Shown here: positions 53,201-55,428 of the stretch, piece by piece
Layout of the letters: each line of letters begins with the position of its first letter
How positions within the stretch are numbered: position 1 is the first letter of the stretch
Assembly (NCBI GenBank): GCA_002396885.1
Contig: DGXY01000058.1
Coordinates: forward strand, 1 to 55,428
Source of the DNA: Akkermansiaceae bacterium UBA5020
GTDB lineage: Bacteria > Verrucomicrobiota > Verrucomicrobiia > Verrucomicrobiales > DEV007
Direction of reading: 5' to 3'
Length of the DNA: 55,428 bases
Translations under genes and position numbers: made by a program
The notes under the pieces: model-generated
The model's database searches: none
Seen by the model: the letters and a program-made list of their open reading frames with translations, nothing else
What the model was told of the DNA's origin: nothing

Positions 53201-55428
53201 CCGGTGTCTCGGAGAATCAATTCTGCGCCCTCGGTTCGCTGAAGACAAACATCGGGCACCTCGACGTGGCTTCGGGCGTCTGCGGCCTGATCAAGACGGC
53301 ACTCTCGCTGGAGAAGGCGACCCTGCCTCCCATCCTGCACTATCAAACGCCCAATCCGAAGATCGATTTCGCGAACAGTCCATTCTACGTGAACACGAAG
53401 CTCACGCCGTGGACCGAAGGACGCCACGGCGAACCGCGCCGTGCCGGGATCAGCGCCTTCGGCGTTGGCGGAACGAACGCCCACGTCATTCTCGAGGAGG
53501 CTCCCGAGGTCGTCTCGACGCCCTCGCCGCGTGCGAGTCAGCTCTTCCTGCTCTCCGCCCGCAACGAGGAAGCCCTCGCCGCCGCCGCGACGAATCTGGC
53601 GAACTTCGCCGCGAGTCCCGGCGAGACCAAACCCGCCGACGTCGCCTGGACCCTCGCGATCGGACGCAAGCCCTTCCGCAGCCGCCGCGCCGTCGCCGCG
53701 GCTGACTTGACCGCGCTCGCCGAAGCCCTCCGCTCCGGAGCCGGCGTCAGCGGAGTCGCCGAGCGCAGCAATCCGCCCTTAAATTTCCTTTTCCCCGGCC
53801 AGGGCTCGCAGCACGTCAACATGGGCCGCGCCTTCTATGAGAGCGAGCCGCGTTTCCGCGAGACGATCGATCATTGCTCCGAGTTGCTGCGTCCCCATCT
53901 CGGCCTCAGTCTCACCGAAGTCCTCTACCCCGCCGAAGGCGCCGATCTCGAAGCCGCCGCGGAGAAACTGAAGCACACCGTGCTCGCCCAGCCCGCGATC
54001 TTCGTCATCGAATACGCGCTCGCCGATCTCTGGCGTCACTGGGGACTCGAGCCCGCCGCGATGATCGGTCACAGCGTCGGCGAATTCGTCGCCGCCTGTC
54101 ATGCCGGTGTTTTTTCGCTGGAGGATGGTCTGCGTCTTCTCGCGGCACGAGGGCGGCTCATGGGCGAACTCCCCGAAGGCAGGATGCTTTCGGTGCGTTT
54201 GTCAGAGTGCGATTTGCTCGCGCGCCTGCCCGACACGCTCGACCTCGCCGCGGTGAATAGTCCCTCGCTCTGCGTCGTTGCCGGACCTCGTGAGGACCTT
54301 GAGGCCTTCCGAGTCGTCCTCGAAAGGGACGGCATCGTCGCCCAATCACTGCAAACCGGGCACGCCTTCCACTCGCGGATGATGGATCCTGTCATCGCAA
54401 AGTTCGCGGCCGAGTTCGCGGACATCGAGCTGCGCGGCCCCGGCATTCCGATCCTTTCCACCGTCACCGGCGCATGGCTGACCGCGCAGGAGACGACCGA
54501 TCCGCTCTACTGGGCGAAACACCTCCGGGAGCCGGTGCGCTTCCATCGGTCCATCGCCTCGCTCGGGTCGGAGAAACCGGAGCAACTCTTCCTCGAAGTC
54601 GGGCCCGGCTCGACTCTCACCGGAATCGTGCGCCAGTCGCTCGATCGCAAAGCCGGACACCTCGCCCTTTCCACCTGCCGCCACGTCAAGGAACCGGGCT
54701 GCGACCACGCCAACGCCCTCGAATCGCTCGGGAAACTCTGGGCAGCCGGAGTCGAGGTCGACTGGAGTTCCTTCTACGCTGCCGAAACGCGCAAGCGCGT
54801 GCCGCTGCCGACCTATCCTTTCGAACGCAAACGACACTGGGTCGATCCCAAGCCCCTGACCGATACCCCAACGACTTTCACCGCGCCGGTCGAGACCAGC
54901 GCCGCCGAGATCGCCTTTACCGATAACGTTATGACCATGACAGAACCCGCCAGCCGCCGCGCTCCGATCGCCGGAGCGATTCGCGCTGTCCTCACCGATC
55001 TCTCCGGCATTCCGGAGGAGGAACTGATCGGTGACGCCTCGTATCTCGAGCTCGGCTTCGATTCTCTCCTGCTGACCCAGGTCAGCAAGGCACTCGGGAA
55101 TCAATTCGGCATTGATCTCACTCTGCGCGATCTGATGGGAAACCTTGCCGACATCGACTCGCTCGTCACCCACCTTGATGCCAGCCTCCCGGCCGATCGT
55201 TATCGTCCGGCTGCGCCTGCGAACGGCGCTCCGGTTGCATTGGCTGCTCCCACTCCCATGATGGTTCAGGCTTCGGCTCCGGTCGTGGCTTATGCGCCAA
55301 TGGCTTCGGTAAACGCGAGCGGTCTCGAAGGATTGGTCGCCCAACAGCTCGACCTGATGCGTCAGCAAATCGCCCTGCTCCAAGGCGGTGTGATCCTTCC
55401 CCAGCCTCCTACTCCTACTCCTACTCCT
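50221..55428 (+). CDS. FkbH-ACP-KS-AT-ACP polyketide synthase, 3' end outside window
   Basis: At least 1736 residues are encoded without a stop. Residues 1-165 are the region that precedes FkbH domains. An FkbH-type HAD domain (D175-A-D177 in LALDADNTLWHG; VFLDDNPAEI) is followed by a GNAT-like part to about 495, a combination expected to load a glyceryl-type unit from a phosphorylated three-carbon donor. A palindromic repeat encodes residues 511-527. An acyl carrier domain (S603) follows, then a ketosynthase from 663 (C836, H972, H1013), an acyltransferase from about 1190 (S1285 in GHSVGEF; HAFHS at 1381 predicts malonyl-CoA), and a second carrier domain (S1615). The Ala/Pro linker with QQLDLMRQQIALL at the end suggests another module. 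The start is uncertain; TTG 50221 is the best candidate. Confidence 0.87.
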   Translation, partial: MRVSATFTAELLRGPLAFWLETLELNHRVSFADYGQVLQECLDPTSESNRNGSGGMNVFLIRPSDLRSALAETGQAIAALAARSSATALVLICPDQNPVSDLTPLTAPLAGLAKVDLVTAESLADLYPVTAVFDPESDLSGNIPYTDPIFVAAATKIVRSLSLRSRPPVKVLALDADNTLWHGICGEDGPPGLRLDGPYRALREFAIAKRDEGLLLVLVSKNHEADVDRVFAERADDLILTKADFSGWKANWNPKSQSLRELAAELNLGLDSFVFLDDNPAEIGEVTANAPGVIALTLPENADEFPAFLAHLWPLDTLPATADDTARAEFYRQESERRDLRSATSSFADFLRGLNLRIEIAETNAAELPRVAQLTKRTNQFNANPLRLTESELAEKIAGGGVCLSVRVSDRFGDYGLVGAILHSQVADSNLSTELFLLSCRAMGKGVERLMLKVLAERALGAGARKLSIAFTETDRNEPVRRFFEELGGFALDAAQIAELSPVPEEREPSRGTGILPVNDRQDAGPTCLFDATLAQRIATELRDPQVLQTLLTATKRPRPEIAQAFVKPGTKTQTRLAEIWRGILAIEEVGLDDPFSALGGSSIQLVRLHAALRREFGTALELVELFELPTIAAQASKLDAERTTATVSAASSEHPRSSADDAVAVIGVALRVPGANDPDTFWRNLVDGVESISSFRQDEVEYPEEFGKPGYVPAKGLVDDIDKFDANFFGILPKDAKIMDPQQRVFLELAWEAMERSGYTPETHKQRIGIYAGAYFDTYLLTNLCTDREFLANLIPQIQVGSLQCELGNDKDYLATRVAFKMNLRGPAMTLQTACSTSMVAIIEACHAIRSGLCDMALAGGVTLTLPLKRGYFYTEQGMLSGDGHCRAYDEKATGTVFGNGAGVVMLKRLSDAVRDRDHIHAVIRGTGMNNDGGVKHSYTAPSIEGQVDVIRMAHRDAGIDASSIGYIEGHGTGTPLGDPIEVTALTKAFRAAGVSENQFCALGSLKTNIGHLDVASGVCGLIKTALSLEKATLPPILHYQTPNPKIDFANSPFYVNTKLTPWTEGRHGEPRRAGISAFGVGGTNAHVILEEAPEVVSTPSPRASQLFLLSARNEEALAAAATNLANFAASPGETKPADVAWTLAIGRKPFRSRRAVAAADLTALAEALRSGAGVSGVAERSNPPLNFLFPGQGSQHVNMGRAFYESEPRFRETIDHCSELLRPHLGLSLTEVLYPAEGADLEAAAEKLKHTVLAQPAIFVIEYALADLWRHWGLEPAAMIGHSVGEFVAACHAGVFSLEDGLRLLAARGRLMGELPEGRMLSVRLSECDLLARLPDTLDLAAVNSPSLCVVAGPREDLEAFRVVLERDGIVAQSLQTGHAFHSRMMDPVIAKFAAEFADIELRGPGIPILSTVTGAWLTAQETTDPLYWAKHLREPVRFHRSIASLGSEKPEQLFLEVGPGSTLTGIVRQSLDRKAGHLALSTCRHVKEPGCDHANALESLGKLWAAGVEVDWSSFYAAETRKRVPLPTYPFERKRHWVDPKPLTDTPTTFTAPVETSAAEIAFTDNVMTMTEPASRRAPIAGAIRAVLTDLSGIPEEELIGDASYLELGFDSLLLTQVSKALGNQFGIDLTLRDLMGNLADIDSLVTHLDASLPADRYRPAAPANGAPVALAAPTPMMVQASAPVVAYAPMASVNASGLEGLVAQQLDLMRQQIALLQGGVILPQPPTPTPTP
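51752..51800. repeat. Perfect palindromic repeat inside the polyketide synthase reading frame
   Basis: Two perfect 23-bp arms, left GTGGGACCGGCATCTTGCCG-GTC (51752-51774) and right (51778-51800), are separated by AAT. It is read in frame as TGILPVNDRQDAGPT, a peptide typical of dispersed PVC palindromes, in the linker between the FkbH region and the first carrier domain. The surrounding frame stays open, so the insertion was tolerated. Confidence 0.9.
55402..55428 (+). repeat. CTCCTA tandem repeat at the window edge
   Basis: CCTCCT-ACTCCT-ACTCCT-style units encode Pro-Thr-Pro-Thr at the last positions, a flexible interdomain linker of the polyketide synthase. The repeat may extend beyond the window. 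Confidence 0.6.

Overview
The window is high-GC DNA (by eye over 60 %) from a member of the PVC group, most likely Verrucomicrobia. Families that are common mainly in that group recur: DUF1549/DUF1553 and DUF1501 proteins, ThuA-like domains, a PVC-type beta-propeller dehydrogenase with a C-terminal CxxCH haem site, DUF1080, PmoA-like and DksA/YdcH small proteins. Short palindromic repeats whose translations read GILPV/QDAGPT, MGFQPM or HGQDAHAT also point there. Taxonomy is inferred from gene content only.

Layout. 1-1345: IS3-family element (orfA/orfB with a canonical A-AAA-AAG frameshift site). 1900-10954: an accessory, defence-like island. It holds a 1233-residue fusion of HIT, phospholipase-D-type nuclease, SF2 helicase and LexA-like S24 peptidase; convergent to it, a small gene, a polyvalent-protein-type kinase and an HNH nuclease; then a NERD-nuclease/UvrD-type helicase; then a tripartite hipB-hipS-hipT toxin-antitoxin operon. 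11132-22216: chromosomal-type genes: a CelD-like acetyltransferase with an overlapping unknown gene, a cupin, a large MscS/MscK-type channel, a TM2 protein, a ceramidase-like protein, an alpha/beta hydrolase, an isochorismatase-ThuA fusion, YdcH, a 42-residue membrane protein and DksA. 22269-30795: a giant ThuA-SGNH-dehydrogenase-cytochrome protein, a secreted protein, a striking protein made of seven homing-endonuclease-associated repeats plus a Ros/MucR zinc finger, and a PmoA-like protein. 30812-35687: an exonuclease-ATP-dependent DNA ligase fusion, a Phd-YoeB pair whose toxin is frameshifted, and glycerol kinase. 35849-47203: a secreted metzincin protease, a small nuclease-fold protein, the DUF1549-DUF1501-ThuA operon, DUF1080 and a molybdopterin oxidoreductase. 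47249-55428: an ABC exporter, an omega-amidase-like hydrolase and an FkbH-ACP-KS-AT-ACP polyketide synthase that runs off the end of the window.

The most unusual items are: (i) the HIT-PLD-helicase-S24 protein, which carries an Ala-Gly pair 35 residues before the presumed nucleophilic Ser, exactly the LexA spacing, suggesting a helicase/nuclease with a damage-responsive autoprotease; (ii) the repeat-array protein at 27605-29719, which looks like a modular DNA-binding protein without a nuclease domain; (iii) a perfect 23-bp-arm palindromic repeat that sits in frame inside the polyketide synthase gene.
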